A DNA stretch of 64,000 bases from the NCBI GenBank assembly GCA_013399875.1, contig VXAZ01018984.1:1330460-1394459 (forward strand), in the 5' to 3' direction. The notes under the pieces were generated by a model. That model did not search any database and was not told the DNA's origin. It worked only from the letters and a program-made list of their open reading frames with translations. This DNA comes from Gymnorhina tibicen (Eukaryota; Chordata; Aves; Passeriformes; Artamidae). How positions within the stretch are numbered: position 1 is the stretch's first letter; every line of letters starts with the position of its first letter. Made by a program: the position numbers and the translations under genes. Positions 26,344 to 39,019 of this stretch are shown here, one piece after another.

Positions 26344-26478
26344 TTTGTGAAACCCTGTTTTCCCAGAGAGAATTTGACAAAAAGATGGACAGAAATGATC
26401 TGTCTGAAGTTTTGAGATACTGGGGATACTCAGTACTTCCTAGTGGAATACAGTATGTCCTCCAGCTGACCTGTTCAG
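26344..26478 (+). CDS. Candidate internal exon, 135 bp, unrecognised protein
   Basis: Seen directly: a pyrimidine-rich tract ending TTTTCTTTTTCAG stands immediately before 26344. A CTGAC branch-point-like word lies about 20 bases upstream of that AG. A TTCAG|GTAAGT donor follows at 26479, matching the vertebrate consensus. The enclosed 135 bases are open in one frame and enter and leave with one base of a split codon, so the exon is phase-symmetric and could be skipped without frameshift. It would encode about 45 residues, with Cys near the start and end and the stretch DRNDLSEVLRYWGYSVLPSG between. I recognise no family. Against it: the same frame is open on both sides (26259-26609) and the minus strand is also open here (26303-26629), so openness is not specific. 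No partner exon is certain. It may be one exon of a large gene or a cryptic exon. Confidence 0.3.
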
Positions 26479-27824
26479 GTAAGTGGTTTCTTGTAAATAC
26501 CTTACAATGGTACAAAATTCTCACCTGCAGCTGCTGCAGGCTTTGGGCTTTTTGCTTGTTTGTTTTTTTTCCTTGCATGAATAAGAAACTGCTATTCTTA
26601 GAGGTATAGTCAGGACAAACCTTTCCCAATGCTGACGATCTTTTTCAAAATTGAGCATTTTATTATTATACTTGAAATAAGGTACATATTTTCAGAATTC
26701 CACTGTGTCTAAGAATGCTGTAATATAATCCCATACTATTTATAAATATACTTAAGAGGGTGCAGAGCAATTTTGTGGCAGGTCTGCACTTGCAGATGTC
26801 TCCAGGCAAACATTAACCCCTTTGTATAGTCAGTGGTGTTAGTGGTGTTTGCGGTGTTTGCCTTCCAACACCCTTAAACAGCTCAGCGCAGGAAACTTTT
26901 AGAAACATTCAGAGGTGGAAACATTCTTAGATGACTGTTTGTAAATAAAGCAGGATGTGGGAGATGCCACTGGCAGCTTCTCGTGTAGCACACTTTATTA
27001 GCCCACTTTTGGGTTGTAGTGACATATGTAGGTGCTGTGAACCAAAGCTGGTCTAAACACAAGTTGTCCTAAGTTTGGCAGTCACAGCTGGGGGATTCCT
27101 GTGGACAGCAATCTTCTTTGGAGGTTATGGTTAATTTTATGTATTAGCAGCTCCAAAATGTGCTTTTAGAGTCCAACTTTATTTAGTGAGAGAAACCCAC
27201 CTGTGACTGGCGCTTTTGACTTGTTAACGACCTACATGGGGTTTCTTTTGATCATAATTTTTTGCATGCCTTGTCCCAGGGAGTTATATTTCCAAGATGC
27301 ATCTTTGAGAAGGTGGTCTCTTTGAGTGTCTGACCACACATGGTCTTTGCTTTCCAGTGCTGGCTCCTTGCAAATGCCATCAATTTCCCATGGAAAATCA
27401 TCTATTACGTGTCATTTAGGTCACATTCCTAAGACAGTGTGAATAAGACCAGGTATTTTTAGTCCTTTGCTCAGTCCCCATCACTATGGTAACAGGAGAT
27501 TTTGTGACTGTGAGACAGATTTTTGTCTTATATCCTAGATTTGGGAGACTACTTTTCACTGTGTTCACAGTCACACTAGGGAAGGTTCATGCTTCCCTAC
27601 TCATTATTTAATTTATTTAGAGTCTCTTAAGTGTGAAGTGCTATCAAGACTTGTTCGGCCATTTGAGGCAGTGTGTAGGCTTCTAATGCATTTTGATTTT
27701 AAAACTCTTCTAAATTGTGAACATGTAAATGATGAATAATTGCTAAAACATGGAAATGTGCCTGAGTGTAAAGGGCACCCATAAAGTGATTTTTAACATG
27801 GAAGCATTTGAATAAATTCCACTT
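26479..27824. other. Noncoding stretch with a three-unit 9-bp tandem
   Basis: Sequence downstream of the candidate exon, with no gene recognised. At 26832-26858 three 9-bp units follow one another (AGTGGTGTT, AGTGGTGTT, TGCGGTGTT). Confidence 0.5.
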
Positions 27825-27900
27825 ATCTGCAAAGTGCCTCTCTTCCTCAGTTTTAGAATATAGATATCATTATTTCTGAAGAAAGTTATGAGCAGAGTAA
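27825..27900 (+). mobile_element. MIR-like SINE scrap
   Basis: The order GTGCCTCTCTTCCTCAGTTTT, then an ATATCATTATTTCT stretch, resembles the CORE-to-tail part of a MIR element, in which a CTCTGTGCCTCAGTTT-like box is followed by an AATGGGGATAATAAT-like stretch. The copy is short and diverged and both flanks are lost. Chance similarity cannot be excluded. Confidence 0.35.
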
Positions 27901-30900
27901 AACCTTACTAAATTGCTCGGGAGAGACACTGCAACTGGTTGAATGTTTGGATTCCCTGAATACTGATTTAATGTAACCATATTTTGTGCAAGTGCAAAAG
28001 CATCCCGTAGCATCAGTCTGCCTATTCAGGAGTGGAGAGAGAAGAGAGAAGAGGAGGTCTATGTGTCTAGACAGAATGGTGCAGAGATCTACTGATAGTT
28101 ACTACACTGAACTTTTTCAGGTTAACATTGCATCCTGTGTGGCCATGAACTTATCCATGGAAGATTAAAACAAGAAAAGGGACCGTGTGGCTATTTAGTT
28201 TGAGCACAGGTCAAACAAAAAATATTCAGATCTCTTGAAAATTTTCCCAACTCATTTTACTCTTACTAGTTGTTGTTTTTGTTGTTTTTTAATTGAATCT
28301 GAACATGACTGAAAAAGCAGTGCCCAGACGTTAAATGTCCTGTTGATTTTCCATTTTCAGTCATGAATGAACACAGTCTTTGGCTAACAATAGTTAAGGC
28401 AGGAAAAGCTTGAAGACTTTTAATTTTACATATTCTCTAGTATGGTTTAATTACATCAGTACCATTCATAACAACAAAAGTATCTGATTATTTTTTGTAA
28501 AAATTAGACACCGAAGGCAGTAAAATTATCAGGATAAAACAAAAATACTTGTAGCAAAATGCTGATGTTCATTATTAAATAACAAAGATCTTGCTGTCAA
28601 AATAGGAAAGAAGTCTATATATTATAAAATACTGTGGAATGTGCATGACAAAAAATAGATGGGTTAAAAAAAAGGGGAATATAGGATGCTGTACTCAAAA
28701 CACTGTTTTGAGTCTCTGTGTTTGTACAAGCAGAGCTGGTACAATAATTTGACCAAACCAAACTATAGTAATGACACTGTCAGGACCTGAAGAAGAGCAT
28801 GATACCTAGAGTGGACCCAGGAGTGCTGAAAGGAGGTTTATACAGACAAACATATTTGTGATTTCCTCGTGAAATCTGCTTTTCAGCTTCTGGGAATCCA
28901 AGGGAGCTTCCTTTAGGTCAGATGAATGTAACCACAGATGATTCTCTAGATGTATCTATACATATCCTGTTCCCGACAGTGTGAGGGAAAGTCAGTGACT
29001 CTGTTACTACCTAACACATTGCTGGCTGAGGAGTTAGAAACTGCTTAGAAATAATTGAATGAATTTCCATCAGTGGTGAGGTTTAGCTGCTGGCTTCCTG
29101 AAAAAGCTAATTAAAATTAGGGCCATAGTGCAGTGATTTTGAGATTTCATCCACAAGTAATGATGTTATTTCATCGTATTTCAAGCCAATTTGTGCTGCT
29201 ACTCCATTCTGCTGTTGAAAAGCAGAATGCCATGCACTACGCAGTCAGGAGGAATCCTCAGTGCAGCACTGCTGTACTTTGTTTGAATATAACAGGAAAA
29301 ATAAAGGTAATGAACCAATCAATTTTGGCCAAATTCTTTGAAGTATCCATAGACATTGTAGCTAATTAGAATGAAAAATATTTCTTTAAACATTTTTTTT
29401 GAAAGCAGTATTGTAGCCTATGTTTAAACATAACAATTTTTTTCTTCTGGTTGATTCAAAGTGCTGCATGTTCTATTCAGGTAAACCTTTACATTGAGTT
29501 CAGAGGAACCATGCATGCCTGGAGTTTAGGTATTGGGGGTGCTAGTTATTTTGCTTCTGTATTTGCTGAAGAGTCCAACCATAATATCTTGTTATTTGCT
29601 GTATTCTGCAGTCACTGAAATTACTGCTATTAATGCTGGTTGGGACTGGATTGGGGAAATAGTTCTAACTGTTTATATGTTGCTAAAGCGAACTGTTCAC
29701 AGTTTCAGCGTCCTGATAATTGGATTGTTTTCAAATAACATGTAAACACAGTAAGGATTTTCTCTGAATTTGGCTCTTCAGAGTTGCCTCTACTAAAATC
29801 CATATTTTTTTCATCTTTGTGTTTGTGGTCTTGATAACTAGTCCTGTATTTACACAAAATATCTGGTGTTTAGGCTAAGAATATGCAATATTGCATAGAA
29901 TTTGAATCATTGCCTTAAGCCATCTCAATTTATACTGGCCTTGCCTCATTGTAGGTTTTTCTGTATTTTCTGTATTTGTAAATGAAGAGGCAGTAAACCA
30001 TCTCTTCATTTAAGCACAGAAGTGCCCAGATTTTTCATTTATTTAAATTTTCACACGTATTAGTGGAAGGCAAGATTTTTGCAGGAGCTTTTAGGTTGCA
30101 GACTGGTCTGGCTTGAACGGAAACAACAAATGAGAGTGCAAAACAGTGATCTCTAAGAGACATTTCAAAGCAATATATCCTCATTAAAGTCAATGCCAAT
30201 TCCCTCTCAAGCTGAAGAGAGGCAGGGGAGACGCAGGAGGTCCCCAGGATTTGATTCTTTGCATGAAGCTAAGAGAGGATATTAGAGCAGTCCCTTGTCA
30301 CAACCTGTGGTTCAGGGCTTGACTCATGCTGAACTTTTATCAGTTTTCAGTTCCACTGGCAATTCCATGATAGCTGGTGCTTGTTACTGGGGCTTTTGTG
30401 AAGCTCTCGTGGTTTTGGAGGTTCAACTCAGAAATGGGACTGGCTGACTGCAGCTCTCACCAGTGCACCCTGCAGTTATTTTCTCTCTCAGTTCTTCCTT
30501 ATTGTGGTTTACATATGTAACTATGCATAAATTGTTAAATAAACAACACCTAACAGCAATTTCTGTTGCACTCATGCCAGAAAAGCCTTATTTATAGAGT
30601 AGGACCCTTCTGTGTTGAGTACCCTGCACATTCTGAAGAAAAATATGCTTCCTCCACCTCTGGCAGAAAATTGCCTCCTAAAACTGTTTATTTTTCATTA
30701 AACAAAAGCTTAAAGGACAAGCAGCAGAAAGCTGTGCATACTGTAGTGGAAACAAAGGTGTAATAGCTCTCATGCATCTGGCAGAACACAATACTCAGGA
30801 GTTTCTTCCATTGTACTGTTGTTTAATAATGTTCTCCACACCTATGCAGTAATGAGCCCTGAGGGAGATGAAGGTTATCCTTATGACCATTTAAGCCAAA

Positions 30901-32537
30901 TATAATGTCAAGAAATTTAAATTCCACTGTGTAAGAACTCTGCGAGAGAGCTAGTGATAATGAATAGATGCATTAATAAAATGTCTTAATAGAGCTATTG
31001 TAAAGCTTTGCATTTCCTACCTAATGGCTTCTGGATCAAGGCTAAATGCAAATCTATCTAATGATTCCTTCAGGTCTTTAAGACTGTGGGTCATTCACTG
31101 ACAACTGCAGCAAAAGGAAATAAAATGCACAGAGTATACCCTTCTCCTTGACTGCTGATCTCTCCCGAAAGACTTACAGATTAATATGGCTTTAAAAGGT
31201 TAAAGAACTCCCACAACATCTGGAATGTTTGTCAACAAGCATGCAAGAATCCCTGCTGGATGCAAAAGCTATCTAATCAATGTTTGTTCTAACCTTCCAC
31301 ATATATACAAACAAAAGCCTGTGTTTCTCTTTGTGTTGTTTCCTTTTTAAAGAAAGATAAAATTCGTGCTTAAGAACTTAATTTGCTTGAGTATTTTGTT
31401 CTTAGCTTATGATCTCTATGCTCCTCTTGGGAGTGGCAAATAGAAACAGAAAATGCAATTTAGGTTACCCACACAGCCCAGAGTATTCTAGTCCAGCCAC
31501 CAAGCCTGCTTTAAACAGGGTTAAAATGTTATTTCTTTTTGACAGTAATAATATTCCAAAGCATAATTATGGCTTTATGAATAATATTCTAAAGCATTGT
31601 TCTGGTTTTACTAAGATATTTTGATAATAAACTGAGAAAAAAACTAAACAAATATCCTGCTTAGTTGATGAAGAGAGTTTTTTCAGATCTGTTAATATTT
31701 TGTATCACATTTAGAATTAATCTAAAAATCTACATCAGAACAATCATCTGAAAAGTAAACTTTCTCCTTAAAATTCTCCTTTGCTACAATGTCTATAGAA
31801 TAGTTGACAACAGCTGAACTAGCAGTGGGCTGATACTGCTGCCTGTCATCCAGGCTGATGCTGTCTTTTTTTTTTCTTTCTCCTGTGCTGTCTCTTCCTG
31901 CTGTACCTAAGCTATGAAATCTTGGACTAGCTTTTTGTTCCAGCTGTGTTAGAATCTGGCACTGAGAGTCTTGTTCTGTGCCTAGGGCTCCTGAGCACTA
32001 CCCTAGCACTTGTCGATTGTACAAATAATGATTCAGTGTCAAATCTGCTCTAAAGAAAGGTGGGGAAATTTTAAATTTAAAGGATGGGTCTTCTCTACAC
32101 CAATAGATAGGGTGTAAATCCTTACCTTTGACTAGTTTTCTATCCCAACTGCATTTCCCTACCCCCAAATATAAGAAGGATGATTCCTATCACAGAGAAT
32201 CCAGTGGCAGGTTGTGAGTGGGAAGCACAGCAGGCTTCTAGTACTTATCCATCAGCATATGGCCCATAGTGGAAACAGAGCAGTTTTCTTCTGGGACCAT
32301 CTGACTGAGTATCAGGGAGAAAGGACCTCCCTTAGACCAGCATTTTTCATTACAAGGGCTTATATCAAATCTGTGGGTTGTAAGCTCCTGACTGAAGCTT
32401 ACAATGGGTTTTTTCCCTCCTCTCTCCAATGACACCATTTAGGATCACTGCAATAGGGTGGTTTGGCCAAATTTCCTGTCTTGTCCTTTAGCCGTTTGGC
32501 CTTTCACATGCCCAGAAGGAGATTTCTCATTGCAAAC
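27901..32537. other. Long noncoding stretch, nothing recognised
   Basis: AT-rich sequence with no frame above 78 codons. It includes a 9-bp inverted repeat with a 3-base loop (ACTCAAAAC / GTTTTGAGT, 28693-28713) and an 8-bp one (CATTCTGC / GCAGAATG, about 29206-29230). No LINE, SINE or RNA gene recognised before the CR1 tail. Confidence 0.5.
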
Positions 32538-32846
32538 TTTCAGCACTTGAAAGAGGCCTACAAGAAAGATGGGGACAAACTTTTTATCAGGCCTATTGTG
32601 ATAGGACAAGGAGTAATGGTTTTACACTGAAAGAGGTTCATTTATATTGAATACAAAGAAGAAGCTCTTTTTACACTGAGGGTGATAAAACGCTGGGATG
32701 GGTTGCCCAGAGAGGTAGTGGATGCCCCATCCCTGGAAACATCCAGGGTCAGGTTGGATGGGTCACTACACGACTTGATCCAGTTGAAGATGCCCCTTTA
32801 AAGGTCCCTTCCAACCCAAGCCATTCCACCAGCATGATGCTATGAC
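32538..32846 (+). mobile_element. CR1 LINE 3' end, older copy
   Basis: A 5'-truncated CR1 retrotransposon tail. Diagnostic phrases in order: GGCCTACAAGAAAGATGGGG, GATAGGACAAGGAGTAATGG, GGGTTGCCCAGAGAGGTAGT, GGATGCCCCATCCCTGG, AGGTTGGATGGG and GGTCCCTTCCAACCCAAGCC, ending in a decayed octamer tail (GATGCTATGAC). CR1 encodes an endonuclease/reverse transcriptase; this piece covers only the last part of ORF2 and the 3' UTR. Indels break the ORF2 C-terminal frame, for example around TTTATATTGAATACAAAG, so it is noncoding. It is visibly more diverged than the copy at 39368, which has the same orientation. The 5' truncation is typical of CR1 insertions. Confidence 0.92.
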
Positions 32847-33259
32847 TTACCACGCCACATCCTTTTCCACCTGGCAGTTTGTGTTTTCATTAATGTCACT
32901 ACATCACAGGGAAATTGTATTTTTATATAAGCATTAGTGTCTCAGTTTGCTAATATATTTCATGTAATAGTAAGTGCAATTCATTCCCTTGATATGATAA
33001 CACACACATCTTAAAAGCTTTTTAAATGAATAAGTGAATTAGCATATATGCCACACTGAAATGTTTAACAAATAACCATAATGCTGCTTTGTCTATTTTG
33101 GGTTTGCATTTCACTTGTGTCTTAATGGCACTGGCTTTTTAAACTTACTTTCATGTAAATTTTGACTTTAGTCCCTTAATTGGAGGAACTGCTTTTCAGG
33201 GCTCACTGTGCTGATAGAACAAGTTGATCACTCCATGTACTTGAATAGCGTCATATCAG
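32847..33259. other. Spacer between two LINE relics
   Basis: About 400 bases of AT-rich unique sequence separating the CR1 tail from the older reverse-transcriptase relic. Nothing recognised. Confidence 0.5.
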
Positions 33260-33690
33260 TTAAAACACCTCAGCATGACACTTGCTCTTTTTGCAGTTGT
33301 GTTGTTGACTGCTCTTCTGATGGTTGTTCTCTACAGCACAAGTCTTTCCGGCTGCCTAGAGAGTTTTCCACATTTTTGAGCATTTGATTATTTCTTTCCA
33401 AATGTACTACTTTGCACTTGTCTTTATTGAATTTCCTGTTATTGACTTTGGGCCATTTTTCCAATTTGTCAAGACAATTTTGAGTTTGACTGCTTGTAAG
33501 TGCTTCCAGCATGGTGTCACCTAGAAGCTCTGTAAAGCGACTTCTCCATTCCATTATCTTAGTAGTCATTAATGAAAATATTGAATAGAACCGGACTTAG
33601 GACAGACCTCTCTGAGACCTCACTTTATATTTCACCTCAGTTCTGACAGGAAAGTATTTATCTACCCTTTAAGTAGGATATTTTGACCTG
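33260..33690 (-). mobile_element. Ancient CR1-like LINE reverse-transcriptase relic
   Basis: Read on the minus strand, this encodes pieces of a non-LTR reverse transcriptase in the correct order. PVLFNIFIND (33565-33594) matches the block before the catalytic box. LLGDTML (about 33513-33530) stands where the family has FADDTKL. Then come LDKLEKW and NRKFNKDKCKVVHLERNN (conserved thumb-side block), and finally a CR1-like SLGSRKDLCC and EQSTTQLQKE region. The first block ends in a stop and the rest continues in another frame (99 codons, 33270-33569), so there is at least one frameshift. The first catalytic Asp of the F/YADD box has become Gly. It is a dead fossil, much older than the two CR1 tails nearby and in the opposite orientation to them. 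Whether the source was CR1 proper or an L3-like clade is uncertain. Confidence 0.85.
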
Positions 33691-34400
33691 TAGTAAGAAA
33701 AAATGAGTCAGCAGAAAATATGAGCTGAAAGATTTGGTAGCTGTTAAGAGATTCACAAACTTCAGAGTAGAATAGTAGCATGAGGGAGAGAAATTAAATG
33801 CTCACAATTTATTGCTACAAATATGTCTTTTACATGATTTAAGAGGGTTTATTCTTCAATAGTAGATGAAAAGTTTTATTACTGCAGTACTCTTGGTCAG
33901 AAAGATGTATATTAGGATTTAAAAGTTTGAAGAACTTTCTGGCTGCAAGGATATGGAAAATACAGATTGATTCAACTACCACCCCTATTAAAGTATGTAT
34001 TGTCATATTTATATTTTGTATTTCAGTATATGCACAGTACAATGCATCTACACAGGTATGTCAACATGTATTTATAGTACATATAGAGTATATAATGTTG
34101 ACAATTTGCATAATACGTCTTGAATTTAAAAAAAAAGAAGAATTATCCAGTGAAAGAAATCCCTTGTTACACAGCAGGAAATGGGAATAATCACATGAGT
34201 TCCCATACTCAAAGATCTCTTGACAGGGCAATGAATGTAAAGAGTTTAAACATCTCTTTTGATAACTATGAAGAGAGGATCATTCTAGTATCCAGTTTAT
34301 GTATTACTCTATGGATTGTTATAGGGTTTCATCTCTTTTTTAGCAATTTTTAGCCATACTTTGAAAGTGCAATAATATTTCCTCTCCTGCTGTGTTGTAG
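33691..34400. other. Noncoding stretch, nothing recognised
   Basis: AT-rich sequence with overlapping frames of 67-87 codons on both strands and no recognisable product. An A-rich AAAAAAAAAGAAGAA tract lies near 34128. Confidence 0.5.
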
Positions 34401-34490
34401 ACAAGTATATATTATTCTCATTTCTGAAATGGAGAAATAAAGAAGAGTTTAAATTATTTGTCTCTGATTGTATATTGAACTAGCTATAGA
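34401..34490 (-). mobile_element. MIR-like SINE scrap, minus strand
   Basis: On the plus strand, ATTATTCTCATTTCTGAAATGGAGAAATAAAGA is followed by AGTTTAAATTATTTGTCTC. This resembles the reverse complement of a MIR CORE/tail, where an ATTATCCCCATTTTACAGATGAGG-like run precedes AGGTTAAGTGACTTGCCCAAGG. Several matches are spaced correctly, but divergence is high and the ends are undefined. Confidence 0.4.
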
Positions 34491-36126
34491 AGTTTGGGCT
34501 GAATTATTTAGAATTGACTTGAAACTGGTTCTTAGGCCCATACTGAAAAAATAAGTGCTTTCTAAGGGGCAGCTTACTTTTTTGTCTTTCTTTCACGTGT
34601 GTGGTGACATACACACTCAAGCTTAGTCCTTTCCTCCAGGAGCTTACCTAACACACTCGCTCTCAACTTCTTCTTGCCTCTTGAGACAGGTACCGCTCAC
34701 AAAAAAAGGTTCTTGAATTCTTTCTGTCAATAGTGAATATGTGCAAGAGATTGATTAAGATACAAGGGTTTTTCGACAAAATCAGACTTGCCTTTTATGA
34801 AGCGAAATATTTGTCAAAGTAGAGAATCTACCTAATTTCTTTAATAGCACCCTAAAATCTTAATACTGATTTGTTTTTTTTTTTCTTTTCCTGCTAGGTT
34901 TTGATAATTTGATGCATTTAAGGCAAATTCCAATCTATCAGTAATAACAACATTCAACTCTTTGTCAGGATTACAAAAGCAGGAGCACAGGGGCTTGATT
35001 AAAATTAAGGCCCATTAAAATTATTTTGCTGATTAACTCTGTGATAGTACACAGATTTTTTTTCCAGTTGAAAGAAGTGGCAAAAACCCCCCTTCATGTT
35101 GTAAAATGGAAAAACTAATATGGGTAGTGAATTTTTTTAGCTGCAAAATTTATCTATACAACTTTATATTTAAAATAACAGGATTGTTGTATGCCATCAT
35201 CTTCTTGACAGTTTGTTTGCAATATTTTTGTGAATTTTTCCATACTTCAGCAAAGGTAGTCTTCATTTTATGCTGCTATCTAAGCTATTTGAGTAACAGA
35301 ATTTTGTTACTTTAAATGTCCTGTCACATGTTCTTGTAATACATTGCTGCATTTAAAATTCTCTTCAGTATATGGAATAAAATTAATCAATCATTTGATT
35401 TACACAGTTATGCTTCCTTTTCTTGTACAATAGCCCTCTATAAAGCCACTCATGCCCTGAAACACAAGCCAAAAAAAACCCCCAACTTCTATGGGAAATT
35501 TATGTGCAAAATCATTGAATCAATCATTTGAAATCAACAATTGATTTCTATATAAACCATTTCCTTTAAGCTCATGTCCAGAAGAATATTTTATGGGCTG
35601 AGATTCTGCCCCTTTCACACCTGGTTTAAAAATGATACAGCTACAAAGAAATCTAATTAGAGTGCCCTATAGTTATATGAATTTTGTCATTTGAGCATTC
35701 TGTGTATCAAGACTTATCAAGAGCTTTTTTTTTCCTTTTTGATTATGATCTTTTTGCATTCCGTTGTAGTAACTCTATATGAAGTAGTATTACTTGATCC
35801 AGTGAATAATAATTTCTTTTTCCTCTAAATTATCTTTTGCATTCTATTCAGCAGAAGGATTGAATACTTGTCTTTGTATCAACTGTTAGATCAGCTTGAT
35901 CAAAATAAACACAGAACATTGTCTTTAACTCTGTAACTCTCCTAGAGAATTACCAGTCCTTCTACCAGTGTGGGATTTGGCCATCAGTGTTTGTGTTTCT
36001 CCTAAAGAAAGCAGATGTAGTTGTCAGTTTTGATGATGAGTAACTTCTAGGTTTTCTGTTATTTGTTTTGCTGGGATTACAATGTTCTCAGTTCTGCTAT
36101 TCTATCTGAGTTTTAGTGTATTATTG

Positions 36127-36489
36127 CTAATTTTGTCTGTCACCCAGCAAGAAGGGTACATCTCTCATCATGGCCATCATTGCCGGAGTTTTCTCTTCTG
36201 GTTCATGGATTATTATTTTAATATCTTTAAGTTGTGCTGAAAGCTGCATATTTGTGGTCATTTCTTTTGAATCCATTGTTTGAAACTGCACCCCGAGCAT
36301 TGGATGCCTTTGTGATAACCATCCAACTTCTTGAAACAAAGTCTCTAGAACAGATGTGGAGGACAAGATCCAAGATGTCTCTCTGCTATAGTTCAAGACT
36401 GCACCTAATAAATCTCTGTGTGGTAGATGACTGAATACTGTAGAATAGCCATCAATAGCCTGCATTCTCTTAAAGAAAGTTATTAACAC
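36127..36489 (-). other. Unrecognised 120-codon open frame
   Basis: An uninterrupted minus-strand frame whose translation is unusually balanced for AT-rich noncoding DNA. It has polar and Met-rich segments such as LGVQFQTMDSKEMTTNMQLS and a charged end, HEPEEKTPAMMAMMRDVPF, without long hydrophobic runs. A pyrimidine-rich stretch ending CACAG lies just upstream on the same strand (near 36534). I recognise no domain. It could be a terminal exon, a remnant of an old coding element, or chance. A short plus-strand frame (36234-36434) overlaps it, so I do not call it a gene. Confidence 0.2.
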
Positions 36490-39019
36490 TGTAGGCTAGA
36501 AACTGCAGTTAATATATTTTTTCCACTTAAAAAGCTGTGAAAAAATGGTGGGTTTCTGCATTTGTATATCAATAAACATTTCTCGTTAAATGAAAAATAA
36601 AATGCTATTTCCTATATCCTAGTCATCCTAGTTTCTTACCCAAGAACATGCAATAATTACTGTAGCTGTTTTGTTAGAAAACATTCCAGACTAAATGATT
36701 AAGTCCCAAATAGATATTTCCTTTGAAATGTTATTGTCTTCTAAATATACAGACAGGCCCCTGCTTGTAGTGTCTAATCCAGAGGCCAGTGACATAACAG
36801 AAAAACTGATTTGAATTAAACTCATCACTCTGAATAATTGTCTTAGTCATAGGATTAGAGACATGAGAGCAACTTTCATTTAAGTGTTGGCATAATGCTG
36901 TCACACTGAGTTAAATATTTGTGTGAAAGTAATTAAATAATGACTTAAGTCACTTATATATATCCCTGTTTTGAAACAGTTCATGATTGAATCTCTGTAA
37001 AAATAAAGTTGGAAGTTTTATGCTAACAGAATAAATACCGTTACTAAATCTGCTTTTGCTGTTTGATTTTTCCAGTACTGGAAGGCTATTTGAATGTAAA
37101 AGAAAGGATCTAGGTAAAACCCTAATAATTTGAAATTAATTTTTTTATTAATGTCTTTATCCTGAAAAAAAAAAGCAGCATGTGCCTTACACAGATTCAC
37201 TTATGCTCCACTCCATTACATTCTGTGGAAACAATTGCAGCAAAGTCCCTGGAAAGTTCTTGCATTTTACGAAGTTTTATTGTTTTCATCCGTATTTCTT
37301 GGTCAAAGAGAAAATTGGGAATGTATTATGAGAAAGTATTTCAACAATATTCTGTTGTATTGATGGTTTCAGCACTGCATTTTTCCAGAACTTCTGTCAA
37401 AACACTGGGGAAAAAAAAAAGTATTACACGGGTTCTCCCTTTCGCTTGAATATGGAGTATTTTGAACAATACATCGTGCAAAGGAAATCTACATCTACAT
37501 TTTCTGTTTTTAAATATATTGTCAGTGATACGTTAACATGAAGTGTACTGGCCACAGATATAGAAATGACAGGGAAAGGGTAGAATGTAGGAAATTGAGA
37601 TAACTACCCAAAATTGTCTGAATATGAATCCTAGTAAGTAAATAGACTTTGTGGTACAAGATGTACAGAAGTTCAGTTTGGAACAATTTGAAATTCTTTT
37701 ATTCTTCCAAGTTCAGCCCATATATAATTCAAATTTCCCAACGACTATCACCTGCAGGAAATTTCATTCAAATAGTGAAAAATTTGCATAGAACTTATCT
37801 TCTGACAGTTTCAAATGTAGAAATTTCTCTAAGTTTAGGAGATCGCTCTTCATAACCTTAGTTCTGTCGAATGCAAACATGTATTTATTTACAGTTTCTC
37901 CTCAGACTTTGCCATAACCTACACAAATTTGAAGGCACACAGTTATCTCTTCACTGCAAAGCTACCAATAGCATTTGTTTGTGTATCTCACTTAGGATGT
38001 GGTCAAGCAAGTACACAGAATTTTTATACTTTTTTCCCAGCTGGTGTAACTCCTCTTTCCCTTTAAATGAACATAGAATTGAGGTAGATGACTGCTTAAA
38101 TGTTCACAAAAAGTAATGGAACATGGTGCTTCGTGGATAAACTGAGATGGAATAAAATGTGTAATAGCTGTTTCCCTGACAGAGCCTTTGTTGCCTTAGG
38201 AGATGCAGCTCATTTTTGTTTCCCATTTACCCCTTCTCCAAAGTGTGATACCTTCCAGGAAGACTAAACTTCAGCTTGCACAGTGTTCAAAATACTATAC
38301 ACTAGGTGAAGTATGAATATGTAGAACTGGCTTAATTGCTGAAAGCTGTTCAACCTTTCTATCAAAATGCCCTTTGTAGAATAAGGTGAGGTTTGGATGG
38401 TTTTACAGGACATTAAATACAAAGTCATATTTTAAGATGTATGCCAGGGCCAGCATTAGACCTTCCTCTCTTCAAAAGCTGTGTCAAAGTTCTCATTAGC
38501 TCATAGTGGGTGATTAGGGAATAACATAGGAGAATCAGAGTCAACTCCCCTATGCCATCTATATGTTCCCCATCACCCTGCTGTCCTCAGTTAATTTTAC
38601 GTGGGAGGTGAGGTCAATATGTATATGAAGTAACAGCTGAAACTTTGAAATTCTGGTGTCTTTTGTTGGTTTGTGTCACAATCTGAGTGTTATTTAAACA
38701 TCTATTTTTTCATGTTTAATACCGGGTAATACTCTAGAGGCCTCTATAAAACAGCTAATGTTCCCTTTGGCATCGAAATCCACTTACCTTAACTGACTTC
38801 TGTTATACTTCAACCTGATTCTCAGAGTCACAATGGTAATATTCGTTTTAATGTCCCAATAGACTCTTAGTATTCATCAAATATTTGATTTACATTTCTA
38901 ATAAGGCTTATGGAATGCAGAGACATGAAACCCATACTCTGCCATGATTCTAACTACTGTCTCTTTCATTAACACTGCGAATTATTTCTCCAAAATAATT
39001 AAAATCTGTAATTGAATAT

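Noticed and set aside
35592..35650. Phrase resembling an amniote palindromic repeat (GGGCTGAGATTCTGCCCC)
   Set aside because: Only the first 30 bases are suggestive, and the central palindrome and second arm are absent.
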